From Pleurostoma richardsiae (taxonomy: Eukaryota > Ascomycota > Sordariomycetes > Calosphaeriales > Pleurostomataceae), in the NCBI GenBank assembly GCA_030052745.1, contig JANBVO010000004.1, forward strand, positions 124,001 to 188,000: 64,000 nt of DNA, given 5' to 3'. Below the pieces are notes generated by a model. It saw nothing but the letters and a program-made list of their open reading frames with translations. It did not search any database and had not been told where the DNA came from. The position numbers and the translations under genes are program-made. Shown here piece by piece: positions 10,778 through 23,864 of the stretch (its first letter is position 1; each line of letters opens with the position of its first letter).

Positions 10778-12965
10778 TGTGCCTGATGTCTGAGGGATGG
10801 CTTGAAGTCGAAGATTGAAGATGCCGTTGATCTGGGTGCGGGAAACTATGCAGAGAAGCGGTTTTAGTATCGCTGCCGCTGACGCGAGATGTTGAAGACG
10901 AAGAAGTGCGAGTTGGGAGAGAGATGACGGGAGTGGCAAGCTGACGAGAGGTGAGTCCAAGCGGGGTGGAGGGGCGGTGATGAATCTTAAATACTCTTCT
11001 GCTGCGCTTGCCAAGGAAGGAGGAGGGAAAGAAGTCCTCTTACCGCTTCCTAAGGTGGGTTCAGTCCTGGGAGAGACGGAATCTGCAGTAACTTCGCTAG
11101 AGTTTTCGGGTCAGGAAAGCTTGGAATAGGCAGTAACGCTGGAGATGTCGTTCAGCGCCGTGGCTTGAATTGGATGGACAGGAGCGGGCGCCGGAAGAGC
11201 ACGGGCCCCAAGGGTATCGCTGGCGACAAAGGCAGGCGGAGGTGGGGCGCGAGGTGATTGGTGCCTGGGGAATGACGATGATTCTTTCTTCTCAAAAGTG
11301 CTTGCAGCACCACAGCCGCGCTTTAGCGCGTCTTAGACTGCAGGCGAGAGAGGCGCCGTATTGTGAGGCAGACAGGGGAATTCAGGGGAGGAGGCAGGCG
11401 GATTTGCGCGAAGATAGGAACTCTGCATACTTACCTACCTGACTTTGCTAGTTCTGGGGTGTCGAGGGCCTTGTGAGTCGAAAGCGTACGGTACCGCCTG
11501 TGGTTGTGGCAGAGGAAAGTTTGGGATGGAGGACGATCTTCTACTTGAGTGGCCCTGATGGAGAAATAGAGAAAACCCAAAGCGTTTTTTTTTTGGCTCC
11601 TTTGCGTGGACCGTTGTTCTTGGAGTTGGCTTTCTCTCGGGCAGAATGAGTTCAGCACAAAGGAGAGAATGGCTGAATGGAATCCTTCTAAAGCGGTGGT
11701 GGCAGGTGATTTAGGCAGGCAGATTGCTGGGGTTTGGCCTTAAATTTCCAGTGAATTACTTCCATCCAAGCTTGCCAAGTCACAGCCTGGCGGCTAAGTT
11801 GTTGTTCTGTCGTTTACTCAGGTATCTATCTGTTCAACTTCAATGGCTACCGACTTCATTGACCGCAAGTGAACAATAAGAACCTCCAAGGTCCCTGGCC
11901 GTGAGCTTGTCCTCACTCCATACCCGAGATAATGAACCAAGCTGCGGGAAGAATCAAGACATGCCTTTCAACAGCGGTGCTCACCTACGGGCTCTGAACC
12001 CCTATCATCACATTATCTATAGGAATTTAGGGGTATGTCCTGCCAGTGGGTGCGCTCTGATAGTTTTCACAGCCGTGAGGCCGTCTTGGCTATCTGCTTA
12101 GGTAGCTTACTGCCCTTGGCGCATGTATAAAGTTGGTTGTCTCGGGAAACCCACATTCCATTCTCCCTTTACAACGCCGCACATTCCGGGACAGGTTGCC
12201 AATGTTGGCCCCCCGCTCCATCCACGCGTTGGATCAGCTGGTTGCAGCACGATGTCTGACGAGAGCTGGGGTAGAGCTGGGGCAGGAAGCCTCGCTACTC
12301 ACCGCCGATCAGTGCTGTATGGCCTCATGCCCTTGCCAGCTCAGCTCGGCTAGGATATCCCTATCTATGAATGGTGTCATGGATGTGTTGGACTGCATCT
12401 TGATGCAGCGACAGGCACGGAGAAGAGAAGAGAAGAGACAAGACATCGGCGGTCGGTGTATATCCTATAGGTACACTCTTGTTTCTCAGACATGTTCTTC
12501 TCGTTCGGAATCGTTGATATTTCATGCTCAATCAAACCTCTTGACCCCTTTCGGGAGGCTCCATTGTTGACTCGCATGATTTGCAGTGCAGCAGAGCTTA
12601 ACTGGATCCACCAGTCTGGCACCTGGGGAGACCTAGTGTAAGGCGTTTTAGGGGCCGACGGAAATTGCCTGACGTGCCCGCGGCTTAGCCTGGTACCAGC
12701 CGAACACACTCCCGTAAATGCCGGGCAAGTCATCGACACTTGTTGACTTCGGCCATGTGGCCTGGTCTCGAGAGCCGCCCGTGGAATAATCTGATAATTT
12801 CAGTGCCCTCCGCGTCACTTGCCCACCATTCCTTATCCCTCCCTCGTCCTCCTTTCTATCCTTCCTGACCAGGCCATGCGAGACACGCTCTTGTCGCTAG
12901 ACACGCCGATGAATCCAGTCAAATGTTTGCGCTGCGCGTCCTAGGACGAAGATAGCCAGACCATC
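10778..12965. other. Intergenic, 2.2 kb, no gene seen
   Basis: Between the divergent SKP1 and SMP3 starts. It contains a T-run near 11585-11593 and other low-complexity pyrimidine tracts. No frame shows family resemblance. SKP1 may have non-coding leader exons here, but none could be defined. Confidence 0.5.
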
Positions 12966-14834
12966 ATGTGGCGGCGCACTTATCTCTTTCTTGTGCTCAT
13001 CCGGCTGTGGTTTGCTTTGTCGCCCAGCTACCTCCATCCCGACGAGAACTTCCAGGGACCAGAGGTCATCGCCGGTGAGTGAGGCACCTGCACACAGAAA
13101 ACCGACGGCGCATCCTTGCGCCAACATGCCCTGTCGTTACTTTCTATGGGCCGAGCATCTCCTGAAGGATCGCAACTACGCGCAAGATTAGCTGCAGCCA
13201 GCTCTGCTGGCCGGGACACTGACGATGCTGACTTTTTATGCGCCAACCACAGGAGAAATCTTCGATTACCCAGTCCGACGCACCTGGGAGTTCACGAGCG
13301 AATACCCTATCCGAAGCGTCTTCCCACTATGGCCTGTGTACGGCCTGCCGATGCTCCTCCTGCGCTGGCTCTGGATCGGAAATGGAAACGACGGCGAGAT
13401 ACCCCCGATAGCTGTGTTCTGGACCCTGCGAGTCCTTATGTTCATCTTGAGCTTTGTCCTTGAAGACTGGGCGATCCATGAGCTGGTCCAGTCGCCGCGC
13501 CAGAGACGCGTCGCCGTTCTGCTCGTGGCGTCTTCCTACGTCACCTGGACATATCAGACGCATACCTTCTCCAACTCCATCGAGACTCTGGTCGTCGCCT
13601 GGAGCCTAGTTCTGATCGAGCGCATCTTGGCTACCCCTCCGAGCACTGTTGGTGACACCCTCTCGCGTTTTCCCTGGTGGGGATATGGGTCGCTGACTAT
13701 TATTTCTAGCAACGGACACCTCTTTTGGCTCCTACGGTTCTTGGAGTAGTCGTTGTCTTTGGCGTCTTCAACAGGATAACTTTCCCGACTTTCTTACTGA
13801 TCCCAGGGTTGCGGCTAATACCCTACTTCTGGAAGAGGTAGTTCCTTCGCACTCCTGTATGTTGACATGAGCTAGACTGACCTTGCTATAGACCATGGGC
13901 TCTTCTTGCCATGCTGGTGGCTGCCTCCCTTACGACTATACTTGCCGTCATCCTCGACACGGCTTTCTACACGCCACACCCATTATCCTGGATGGACTTG
14001 ATTCGACATCCGGTGTTCACGCCGCTCAATAACCTTCTGTACAACGTGTCGCCGGAGAATCTAGCCAAGCATGGCTTGCATCCCTGGTACCAGCATCTTC
14101 TGGTCAACCTTCCACAGTTGATCGGACCAACTGCTGTCCTGCTCTTTGCAAAGCCGTACATATCGCTCAGACTCTACTCGGCGATTTCTGGGATTACGGT
14201 TCTCTCTATATTCCAGCATCAAGAGGCACGATTCCTGCTGCCTACGATACCCCTGCTTCTGTCTTCGATACAGCTTCCAAAGAAACAGCCGCTTTTGCGC
14301 ATATGGGTAGGATCGTGGATCATCTTCAACGCCGTGTTTGGGATCCTTATGGGCGTCTATCATCAAGGAGGCATCGTCCCTGGCCAGGTCTTTATGAGCA
14401 GGCAGCCGGACGCGACACACGCCATCTGGTGGAAGACATATATGCCGCCCATTTGGCTGTTGAACGGGAAGAACGAGGTACTGACTACTCGCGACGTTAT
14501 GGGCATGGATGGCCCGTCTCTCCTGCTAGAGCTGGAGAAGCTGGCAACTTGCGATACTCCAGCAGATCGAAGGAACCACGAGTACCTGAAGGAGAAGAAC
14601 GGCACGTACCTTATTGCGCCGCTCTCAGCAACCTGGTTGGATCCTTACCTTCCGAACAAGGGTCTGGAGGGCTTGCGATTCCGCGAGGTTTGGCGGCACA
14701 CGAGCCACTTGAACTTGGATGATTTAGATTTCGCGGAAGACGGTGTCTGGAATACACTCAGTAGGGTAATAGGCAGGAGAGGACTGGCTGCGTGGCGGGT
14801 TACAAAGAGTTGCCCAGGTAAACGGCATCGATAG
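12966..14834 (+). CDS. SMP3: GPI mannosyltransferase 4 (Smp3), 524 aa
   Basis: Adds the fourth, side-branching mannose to GPI anchor precursors in the ER lumen, using dolichol-phosphate mannose (GT22 family). Four exons: 12966-13074, 13253-13647, 13710-13837 and 13892-14834; 525 codons in frame. The luminal catalytic loop appears early as [14 protein letters not shown], with the HPDE core that GT22 enzymes need. Further family blocks are [32 protein letters not shown], the [14 protein letters not shown] block rebuilt across intron 2, and FLLPTIPLL. Many hydrophobic segments fit a polytopic ER protein. Intron 1 is 178 bp, the others 54-62 bp. Intron 2 donor GTTGGT is slightly weak, but it is the choice that joins the conserved blocks in frame. 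GPI13 at 51 kb acts in the same pathway. Confidence 0.92.
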
Positions 14835-15187
14835 ATGGTAGATGGCTGTTTTACATGATACCCCCCTAATTATACAATTCAAAATATCCGTTCGAGTCGT
14901 CGCGCCCTCCTTTTCAAATTCCGAGCGTATTCTCCTATACCCACAGTAAGGTCCAGAATGGGGATAGCCAAGCCACGAACGCCAAGCCTCACCACCTATG
15001 ACGGTTAGGTAGTGGAAAATCCACTCCCGAAGCTTTTACCGTGCCGAAACCTTGTAATCGCATGATTGAAGCTCGTATAACGCAAACCCAATATTGCCAT
15101 CGCTTCTCCCACACGCCGCTCTGAACTGCAACAGCTACGCTTCTCCCTCAGCCACAGTCACAGGGTAGCAGGATAATAATCGCGAAG
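14835..15187. other. Short intergenic between SMP3 and PET100
   Basis: 353 bp serving as SMP3 3' end and PET100 promoter. Nothing else seen. Confidence 0.5.
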
Positions 15188-15543
15188 ATGGGCGGCTTCA
15201 ACCTCGAAGCATTCAAGGTTGGTGCTACCCAACCACAACCCAGTGCAGCTACTCCCGCTTCCTGACCAAGACTGACGATGGCAAACCTCACCCGCAGTTC
15301 GGCATGTACGTACTGTTCCCGATCGGGTTCATGTACTACTTCGGCGTCAACCTGGACAACCGCTTCGCCGTGCCGGACTTCTGGCCTAAGCCGGAGGAAG
15401 CGAACAAGGTGCCTCTCGAGAAGGACGAGATCCGGGCCGAGCTCGAGAGGTTGAGGGCGAGGAGACTGTACAATAGGGAGAGAAGGCTGGCGGAGGAGGC
15501 GAAGCAGCAGCAGCTGACGGATCAGAATGACGCTCAGTCATAA
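15188..15543 (+). CDS. PET100: Cytochrome c oxidase assembly protein Pet100, 91 aa
   Basis: Inner mitochondrial membrane chaperone that brings together COX7, COX8 and COX9 subassemblies in yeast. Two exons: 15188-15217 (ten codons) and 15298-15543, total 92 codons. The joined N-terminus reads MGGFNLEAFKFGMYVLFPIG, then FMYYFGVNLDNRF, the defining block of the Pet100 family with one membrane segment. The C-terminal half is charged and helical (EIRAELERLRARRLYNRERR), as usual for the matrix or intermembrane tail. Length matches fungal homologues. The gene ends 193 bp before the stop of the convergent TACO1 gene, another cytochrome c oxidase factor. Confidence 0.92.
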
Positions 15544-15736
15544 GGGGTGGTCGGACTACATGGAGTAGGAGCTTCGACTGCATACTTGGGAGTCTTTTGG
15601 ATTGGGACCTGCGGATCACACGGAGGATTGGCGTTATGGTGCTGCGACATCCCCGCTCACGGCATGCGGCAACATTCAGATGGTGTCTCTTATACATACT
15701 GGGCCATTGTTGTACAAAGATTAGGGCCTGCAAACT

Positions 15737-16755
15737 CTATGCATCCAGGTTGTCGTCTAGCTTCTCCCACTCCTCATCTGATACTTCGCCCTTTACCGCA
15801 TTGGAGTACACGTTCTGTACATCGGGCAACTCCCGCAGGGCGGCGACAAGGTCTGCGACCTTCTGCAGATCCTGAGGCGAGTCTATTCGCGCCAACGTCT
15901 CCTCCTTTGCAGCCCAGATGATTTCGGAGCTAAGCGGATTCAGCGCGAACTTACCCCCCACGGCCTTCGCGATCTGCATGGTCTCGCTGGGCTGCGACCA
16001 CACCACGACGTTGCCCTCCTCATCCGCCTCTATGTCCTCTGCGCCGGCCTCGATCGCGTCGTCCATGACCTCTTCCACGCCCGCTCCCTCCTTGGCCTCG
16101 AAAACGACCCGCCCCATCTTGGAGAAGAAGAATTCGGTCCCGCTGGTGCGCGCGCCGTGCTTCTTGACGGTCTGGTTCAGGTCCTGCAGCGCGCGCATCT
16201 TATTGTCCGTCTCGACGTCTAGGATGAGCGCTACTGAGGGCGGCACCATGACCTCGTAAGTCATGACGTCCAGGCTGGCGCCGGTTGTCGACCGGCCCTG
16301 GCCCCGGGCAATGGCCTGCTCGATGAGGTTCTTCGGTACTCCCGCTGCGCAACACTGGTCAGCCCACGCCCAACGGTACCCGGGCTCGCTTCTCAATCAG
16401 GCACCTTTCTTCGCCGCGGCGAGCGTCGCCGCTAGTTGGGGGTTGTCGCCGGGGTTGGGGCCGTATACTGTCCTGCCGATGAGCCTAGGTAACGCACTGG
16501 GTGGGTGCCATGGTGGCGAGCCACGGGAGGGCGTCACGAACGTTTCGAGTAGAGCGTCAGGTTCTTAGAGATCTGGGCGCGCATGGTGCTCCGCTTAGCA
16601 TCCTCAGCGCCCTTCGTGTGCTTGATCTTGGACCATTTGTTGTGCCCGCTGAAGAGCGCGGCGCTCGTTCCGAAGGGTCGCCGGCATTGTGCGCATATCG
16701 GAGAAGAGATCGCTGTCTGATAGAGCGAACGCACGCCTCTCGTACAGGCCGCCAT
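15737..16755 (-). CDS. Mitochondrial TACO1/YebC-type translation factor, 294 aa
   Basis: Member of the YebC/PmpR (DUF28) family; the human relative TACO1 activates translation of mitochondrial COX1. Three exons: 16542-16755, 16405-16467 and 15737-16344, total 295 codons. The N-terminal 35 residues are basic and Ser/Thr-rich, a likely mitochondrial presequence. The family core starts at SGHNKWSKIKHTKGAEDAKR, continues KLYGPNPGDNPQLAATLAAAKK across exon 2 and AGVPKNLIEQAIARGQG in exon 3. MVPPSVALILDVETDNK and the acidic C-terminal domain also match. All splice junctions fall inside conserved blocks, so the model is firm. Dnm/Dpc yeast naming differs, so no symbol is given. Confidence 0.93.
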
Positions 16756-17265
16756 TGCTTCAGGAAAGTGAGTCTAACGGAGAAATTGAAGTATTTACAA
16801 AGAAATGGGTCAAAGAAAGAGAAGAACAGATCCAAAGCGCTTCTCGCCGGCCATGGTATTTCAGCAGCGAGTACCGAGATGGAAAAGAATATCCATCATG
16901 TGCTGTATAGAAGAATATGAAATTGGTTATGCGCCATTCGGGGCAGTTTCCACAAACCTCCCAAGGGTTAGGGAACGCCGGACTTATTGTCACACCCTGG
17001 GTGTTCAACGGTCAGAAAGCTGTTAGTGCAGTACCCGCAAGGTCGCTTTTCCAGGGGCAAATGACATAAGGACAGATGTACATAATGTAACAGAAATTGA
17101 ATTGGCCAAGCCTCGAGGATCATCATCTGCAACGACTGCAGGGCATCATAAGCCCCTATGCTTCTCTTTCCACAGCTGCTCCCGCCTCCTGCACTCTACG
17201 ACACATGCACATGCAGGACTGAAACCACCTGCGCTCGCCTTGTCCCTACGTACGCCCACTCATTC
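16756..17265. promoter_or_regulatory. Divergent promoter of TACO1 and LAA1
   Basis: 510 bp between two divergent starts. GGGTTAGGG at 16965-16973 is a telomere-like repeat that could be a Tbf1-type site; this is inference only. An ATG at 17158 is in frame with LAA1 but encodes a Pro/Cys-rich leader unlike the family. Confidence 0.35.
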
Positions 17266-20200
17266 ATGTCTTCAGCGCCGACGCCAGATGCTCCGAACGG
17301 AGGAGCAAATGGCGAGCAGCCTGCGCCCGCGGGGCCTGCCGCAAGCTCGAGCAATCCGGAGCTTGAGCTATCCAAGCTCCAGGCTCTCCCGACCGAACAG
17401 CAAGAGCTTTTTCTCTTGACCTTCGTCTCCACATTCAGCAAGCACGTCTTGTCTCTGTCTCCAGAAGACTGTACTGCACAGCAGTTCTACCTTAAGAAGG
17501 AGGTTTTCCAAATCATCAACCTCACCACCCCGGCGCCTACACGTGTCATACGGAACAACCTTGGCAAATGCCTTGCACACATATTCGGGAAGGGGGACAG
17601 AAAGCTGCTGTTCGAGACGATTAATGACCTGGTTAGCATCGTATCGAGCGGCAAGAGCAAGGGAGACAACGAGATCAAGACGAAACATGCGGCGGTGGTG
17701 TGTCTGGGGGACGTCTATGGAGCTGCCGGTGACAGCGCAATAGTGCTTCACCAGCTGGCCTCTGCGTCCCTTCTGAAGCTCCTCAAAGCCTCTAGCAACC
17801 ATGCGGGCCTTCGCGCTGCCACTCTCACGGCACTGGGAAAGATGATCAAGATGATACAGGGCAGTCTGGATGAGAGTGTTGGGCGAGACATCTGGAAGCA
17901 GGCTCGCAACCACGCATCCAGCGACAAAGGGTCACTCGTCGTGGTGTCTGCCTGCCGCTGCTTAAGGTCGCTCGTTCGCAGTACCCCATACTTCAGAAAC
18001 TCGGGCGACTTCGACAAGCTGATGTCGACGATCTTCAAAGCATTCGAGAACCCGTCGCGGCAGGCCCGCCATGCGGCAGCTGACTGCTTTGCTGAAGCGC
18101 TTGTTAGGGCATATTCCGAAACCGCGTCGAGCGACTCATTGCCAACCCTTAAGAGGGTAAAGTCGCGAGCGGCTAAGCGTGCATCTATCCAGCCTGGTGC
18201 TCTTCAGGATGACGATGACATCCCTTCTAGGCCAGAAAGCCCGGCACCGACGTCGAAGAAGACCCAGGATTTAGCTCTGTCACTCACTCACATCCTCAGA
18301 ACACTATCGGCACAGTATGTTCGAATGTCCACTTCAAACAAAGCACGAGCCGCGATTGGTGTTTGCTGTGGCAGACTGTTCCAGAGCTTAGGCGAGAAGA
18401 CCGTTGAGACCAACTACGTACGGATCGTTGAGGTCCTAACTGGAGAGCTGCTGGGCCACCCTAACATCAGCAACAACCGGTATCGCCTTCTAATATCTCG
18501 TCGTATCGTGGACATCATCTTGCAGGATGTCATAGGAAACAAGATCCTGGGCGAAACAGGCCAGACCCGTGCTGCGAAAGCGCTCATCAACGACATCTTG
18601 AAAAATTACCCACAGGCGCTCAAAGAACGACCTGAGCCAACGAAGCACATGTTGATTGCTTCGATGGGAGCGTTGGCTTCCCTCATCGACTCCTTGGGCT
18701 CGGCAGCAAATAATTTCGCAGAGCCCTGCAGGGACGGGCTGTTGCAAGTGTTGCAGCATCCGAGCTACTCTGTACAAGTTCACACGTCGGCTTGTCTCAA
18801 GGCGTTTGTCCTGGCATGCCCACAGCAGCTCCTACCATGTCTTTCTGTGTGCATGAACAGTCTCAGTAGAGAGTTGGGCCTGTTGGGATCGGGCCGTAAC
18901 TCTCCCCGCCGATGCATTGGGTTCGCCCATGGCCTTGCTGCGACTCTGAGTGCAAGTCCCGCGCGGCCGCTATATGGATCTGTTGACATCAACAGTCGGG
19001 TGCTTACAATGGCGACTAACCTCCTCAAGTCCAGCGGGAGCTCTGAGCTTCGCGTTGCAAGCACTCAAATCCAGGTGGCCTGGATGCTCATTGGGGGCTT
19101 AATGTCTCTCGGTCCCAATTTCGTCAAGATCCACCTGTCTCAGCTTCTCCTCCTTTGGAAGAATGCGCTACCAAAGCCTCTCGCCAAGGACAATACTGCT
19201 CACCGCAACTATCTGGAAGCGTCGTTCCTCGCTCACGTCAGGGAGTGCGCCCTGGGCTCCATCCTAGCCTTCTTGCGGTTCAATAGCCGCCTCCTCACCG
19301 TGGATGTTTCCAAGAGGATTGCCACTATGTTACAGAGCACAACGGCCTTTCTGAGGACGCTACCGAAAAAGAAGGTCACCGATGATATCTCCGAGCGTCT
19401 GACACCGGCACTGCAGTTGCAAGACATTGACATGATGGTGGAGCGTCGTGTCATGCAATGCTACATCAAGCTAGTTAACCTCAGTCCTGCCGGAGGAAGC
19501 GAGGCGCTATTGCAGTCTAACCTTCTCACGCTGTCCATCTCCTTATTTGCAGACCCGGACAACTATTCCCCAAACTCTCTGAGCGCTGCTATTGCCAATG
19601 CGGCAGGGACGTTTGAGACGATATGGGACGTGGGTGACAATTCTGGATTCGGTGTCACTGGGCTCGTGTCAGGCTTCAAAGTTAAACCGCTGCCGGGGCA
19701 GCACGAGAGCTCCATGGAATCATCCTTGCAAGACGAAAATGGCCCTGAAGATGCTATTGAGAGTCTGCTCTTGTCTCCCGTCTGCGGGACGCTCGAGCAT
19801 GATGCTTCTATGCTGTATATTGGCGGACACGATGACTCTAGCCTGTTGCCGGATCCTCCTGCTACAGAGGTCGTCAACATGGCCATCCAGCTCTTTGCTT
19901 TTGTGTTCCCGCTCACCCCTGCGAAGGTCCAGGAGAGCATTCTGGAGCAGATCGCCACCTTCATGGCAGCGGGCTCACTGCAGCGAGATAATGCTCGGAA
20001 GGCCGCCATTACAGTGAATGTTGCTGCTGCATTCCTCTCGACGCTGAAGGTGGCTGTCAAAGAGACGCAGTCATCACCAGGTGACGTGACGAACATGGCA
20101 GTTGAGAAGCTCTTGCAAGACATAATCAGAGGCTTCGTGCTGGACCCGGATCAGTATGTCCGCAGTCTGGGTTATGGTGCTATCGCTCGGTTGTGCAACG

Positions 20201-23200
20201 CTGGGGGCAATGCTGTCACGAACCACGAGATCAAGTTTCTCGTCGACACAATTGTCATCAACCGAGAGCCTAGCGCCAGAGCAGGCTGTGCAATGGCCCT
20301 TGGCTGTATCCAAACCCAGATTGGAGGGATGGCCGCGGGGTATCATCTCAAGACCATCCTCGGCATCCTCATGTCGCTGTGCAACGACCCGCATCCTACA
20401 GTGCACTTTTGGGCATTGGAAGCATTAGCGAGGGTTGCCGACGCTGCTGGCCTGGGATTCTCTCCCTTTGTGTCTAGCAGCCTTGGTATGCTGGCCCAGC
20501 TCTACGTTTCGGACACTCATAATTCGGAGGTGTCATCCTCCATCACGATGAACTTGGAGATGGAGCTCTCCACTACGGCGGCAATCGCCCATTGTGTTGA
20601 TTCCCTAATCAACGTACTGGGACCAGATCTCCAAGACGTCACCAAGTCCCGAGAGCTGATTCTCACCCTCGTGGGACAATTCCAAGAGGAGGAGGATATC
20701 CAAGTTCAACGAGCGAGTCTCGGATGCCTAGAGCATTTATCATTATACGCACCAGGCTACATGCATTTCGCAGACTACGTCAAACTCCTGCAAAAGTACC
20801 TAAATTCCGAATTCCCGACTCTCCGCGATGTTGCAGCAGACGGCCTCTACAATATCATGAAGAGGAACTCCTATGATGTGATTGAGGCTGCAGAGGCGGG
20901 TTTCGAAGATCAGCTATGGCTCGTTCTCGATGGCAGCCCGAGTCACGATGGTCTACGGAATATCATTCGTAACTGGATGCGCCAGACTTGCCTAACTGAC
21001 ACCACGGCCTGGCTGCAGCGGTTCCAGGGCGTGCTAAAATTGACAAGGCCAAAGTCCGCCGAGACTGACGAAGCTGCCTCAAAGACAACGAGCAACATGC
21101 CAGACCTCCAGGATGACGAGGTTGCTGGCTTTGCCGCGGCGTCTGGTGTTGCCAAAGATGAGAAGGAAGGTGGCTCCGGTTCCGAGGTCGAACCGCTCAG
21201 GTGGCAGGTGACGACTTTTGCGTTAAGTTGTCTCAACGACATTTTCAGTCTCACTGCGAGGGATGTCATGACAAACGGAGACTCGCCTGCGCAGATTGCC
21301 TTACAGGGCAGAATTGCAGATGTGGTCCGTATGGCCTTCTCTGCCGCAACCTCTGGAGTTCTCGAGCAGAGAATATGGGGCCTTAAGATCATCGGGTCGG
21401 TACTTAAGATGTTCGGCAAGACGCCTGATCCCGATTTTGAGGAAGCTATGTTGCTCGAGCAGTACCAGGCACAGATCAGCTCTGCGCTGACGCCCGCATT
21501 CGCAGCCGACTCGTCACCGGAGCTTGCGTCCGAAGCCGTGAACGTTTGTGCTGCGTTCATTGCTACTGGCATTGTTACAGACGTGGACAGGATGGGCAGG
21601 ATTCTGAAGACTCTTGTTGGGGCGTTGGAGAACTTCTCTGGGGAGAATGAGAACGCAGGCATCGGTGACTTGAAGGGGCTGAGCTCGAACGCTCAAGTCA
21701 TGGTGAAGATGGCCGTTTTCGCTGCTTGGGCCGAGCTCCAGGTGGCAAGCTCAGAGCAGAAGTACCTCCTCGAGGTGCTCAAGCCGCACATTGGCAGCCT
21801 CACGCCGCTCTGGCTTGAATCACTCAGAGAGTTTGCGAGGCTACGGTTCGAACCGGACATCTCTATGACTCTTGGCCCGCCCTCACTTTCGGGTAGTCTG
21901 GATACCATCTATGCGGCACTTAACCGGGAGACGTTGCTGAAGTTTTACCAGGAGTCCTGGTTGAAGCTTGTAGATGCAATCGCGAGCCTTATTGAGCAGG
22001 ACAGTGAGTTTGTGTTCGACGCCCTCGATGGCAAGGCCACGAAGGGCCCGTCAACAAACGGGCAGTCTAAAGGCCCCGACATCAACTATAGAGACGAACC
22101 ACTTGCCTTCTTCTTTGTGCTCTTCGGCATTGCCTTCGAAGCTCTCGCCACGAAGCCGGGCCAAACAGACTCCCTTGCGACGCAGGAACAGACGCTGGAG
22201 ATTCTGAAGGCCCTCAAAAAAATCCTTCATCCCAGTGTCTCGGGCCACGCCATTTACAGAGAGGCCATTTTCTCAGAGACAATGGACCTTCTGGACCGAC
22301 TTGTTCTCACAGAAGGCCTCGACGTCCAAGGGGTTATCGTTGAGATTGCTCGGGCCCTGTGTGTCGCGCATCCTGCTGCAAGGAAAGCAGAAGAGCCTGA
22401 TAACGGGGAGTTGTCTGACGACATTGATCAGCTTTTCGAGCTAACCCGCATTATTGTCCTCGTTCTTGCTGGCCTCCTACCAAACCTCACCGAGGCGAAT
22501 CAGCCAGTCCGACACGTTTTAACGGAAGAGGCCGTCCTGCTTATCCGAACGTCCTTGAACGCGCTGGTGGACGCGGCCGAGGTTTTCCCATCAATCATCA
22601 AGACCGACCTGCATGCTTGCATTATCCACATCTTCGCCACCATCCTCGCAACGCCTTCATGCCAGGAGGTCATCGTCCCCCAGTCGCTCCCGACTCTCAA
22701 GCGCTTCGTCGCCGCCATGTCCAACTCGAGGAATCAAACGGAAGGTGGCAGCTCGCCGACGGACGTGCAGCTCCAAGGTTGTCTCAGGAGATTCCTGTCT
22801 ATCTATCTCAACGCGCAGAAGCGGGAAGCAGCGACGTCCCTCCCCTGCGTGAAGAACTGCCTCCTCGCGATTACGGTCCTCTTCACCGGCGGCAAGAACC
22901 ACCTCCCAGCGGCCGACCCGCTTGTGGCCAGGTACCTCGAGGAGGTGGTGGACTGCTTGACCGATCGCATGGTAAGTGTTCCGACCATCCACTCCCCAGC
23001 TCTATTACATGGCTAACATTGCACTGTAGACCGCGAGGATAGCTGCAAACTGCATCCGGACTCTCCTCCTTCAGTCGTCTCCAACACCCGCGGACGAGAC
23101 GATCGCCCGCCACCTGCTTCCTCGTCTCATCTCCTTCGTCACCAACACGGAGCCCGAGGATCCGGAACACGCGCGGGGCCTCGTCGCGCGCACGCTCTCG

Positions 23201-23515
23201 CAGTACGTCGCCACGCTGTCCAAGGACCACGCGCCGGTCGCCATGGCGCTCGTCGTGCCCACGCTGCTGGCGCGGGCCGCCGGCGAGGATGACGCCGAGG
23301 AGAGCGGCGTCTACCGCGAGACCAGCGCGAGGCTGCTGGAGCTGGCGTCGGTGGACCAGGCCGCTTTCAGGGGGGTCGTGGCGGGCATGAGTGAGGGGCA
23401 GAAGGCGTTCATGGAGGAGGTCATCACGGCGGGCAGGCAGACGGGACAGGTCGAGAGGGAGGCGGGATCGGCGGGGCAGCCGACTATCGCGCTGAAGATG
23501 AACTTCGTTGGTTAA
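17266..23515 (+). CDS. LAA1: HEATR5/Laa1 family HEAT-repeat protein, 2063 aa
   Basis: Large alpha-solenoid protein that in yeast (Laa1) and animals (HEATR5A/B) binds the AP-1 clathrin adaptor and supports trafficking between trans-Golgi and endosomes. Two exons: 17266-22971 and 23030-23515, joined in phase 0 over a 58-bp GTAAGT...TAG intron; the second exon adds 161 residues. The N-terminal block EVFQIINLTTPAPTRVIRNN with LGKCLAHIFGKGDR is characteristic of the family. HEAT-like helical pairs run through the chain, for example GALASLIDSLGSAANNFAEP and REPSARAGCAMALGCIQTQI. Length (about 2000) matches the family. I start at 17266 (MSSAPTPDAP) because the in-frame ATG 36 codons earlier adds a leader without family resemblance. 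The ORF is otherwise uninterrupted for 5.7 kb. Confidence 0.88.
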
Positions 23516-23864
23516 AATAGGAGGACATGGGAACGACGAGATGAGGAGGGTGTCTAGGGGATCCGACCTTTCGGGCACGTGTATGTCAGGGGGCCTTTAG
23601 AGCCGGAATACTGGGACAAGCCAGTGGTCTTGATGGATATGAGCGGTCGAGATTCATGTCGGACACGTCACACCAAGAGAGCGAGTCATCAATGAAGTAG
23701 CGGCGCGATAGAGCACACAGGAAAGATTCATTTGTATTTGTTCTATGCCAACGCGCGGTGTGCCCAGCGGGTATCTGTCTAGTACCTGGTTCTAGCCATC
23801 TGAAGAAGTATCCCCCCCCCAACTTCCACCTTTTCGAGTTTCCCCCTCTCCTCTCCCGGCAGGT
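23516..23864. other. Convergent 3' region of LAA1 and DUF1640 gene
   Basis: 349 bp between two stops, with a run of nine or ten C near 23812-23820. No gene seen. Confidence 0.5.

Noticed and set aside
15544-15740. Puf3 target site (TGTANATA) in the PET100/TACO1 3' flanks
   Set aside because: I looked on both strands; TGTACAAA/TGTACAAC and TGTATAAG strings occur, but none matches the full motif. The one exact match noticed, TGTACATA near 17075, lies upstream of LAA1, not in a 3' UTR.
17158-17265. Upstream in-frame ATG of LAA1
   Set aside because: The added 36 residues are Cys/Pro-rich and unlike the family; the downstream MSSAPTPDAP start is more natural for this protein.
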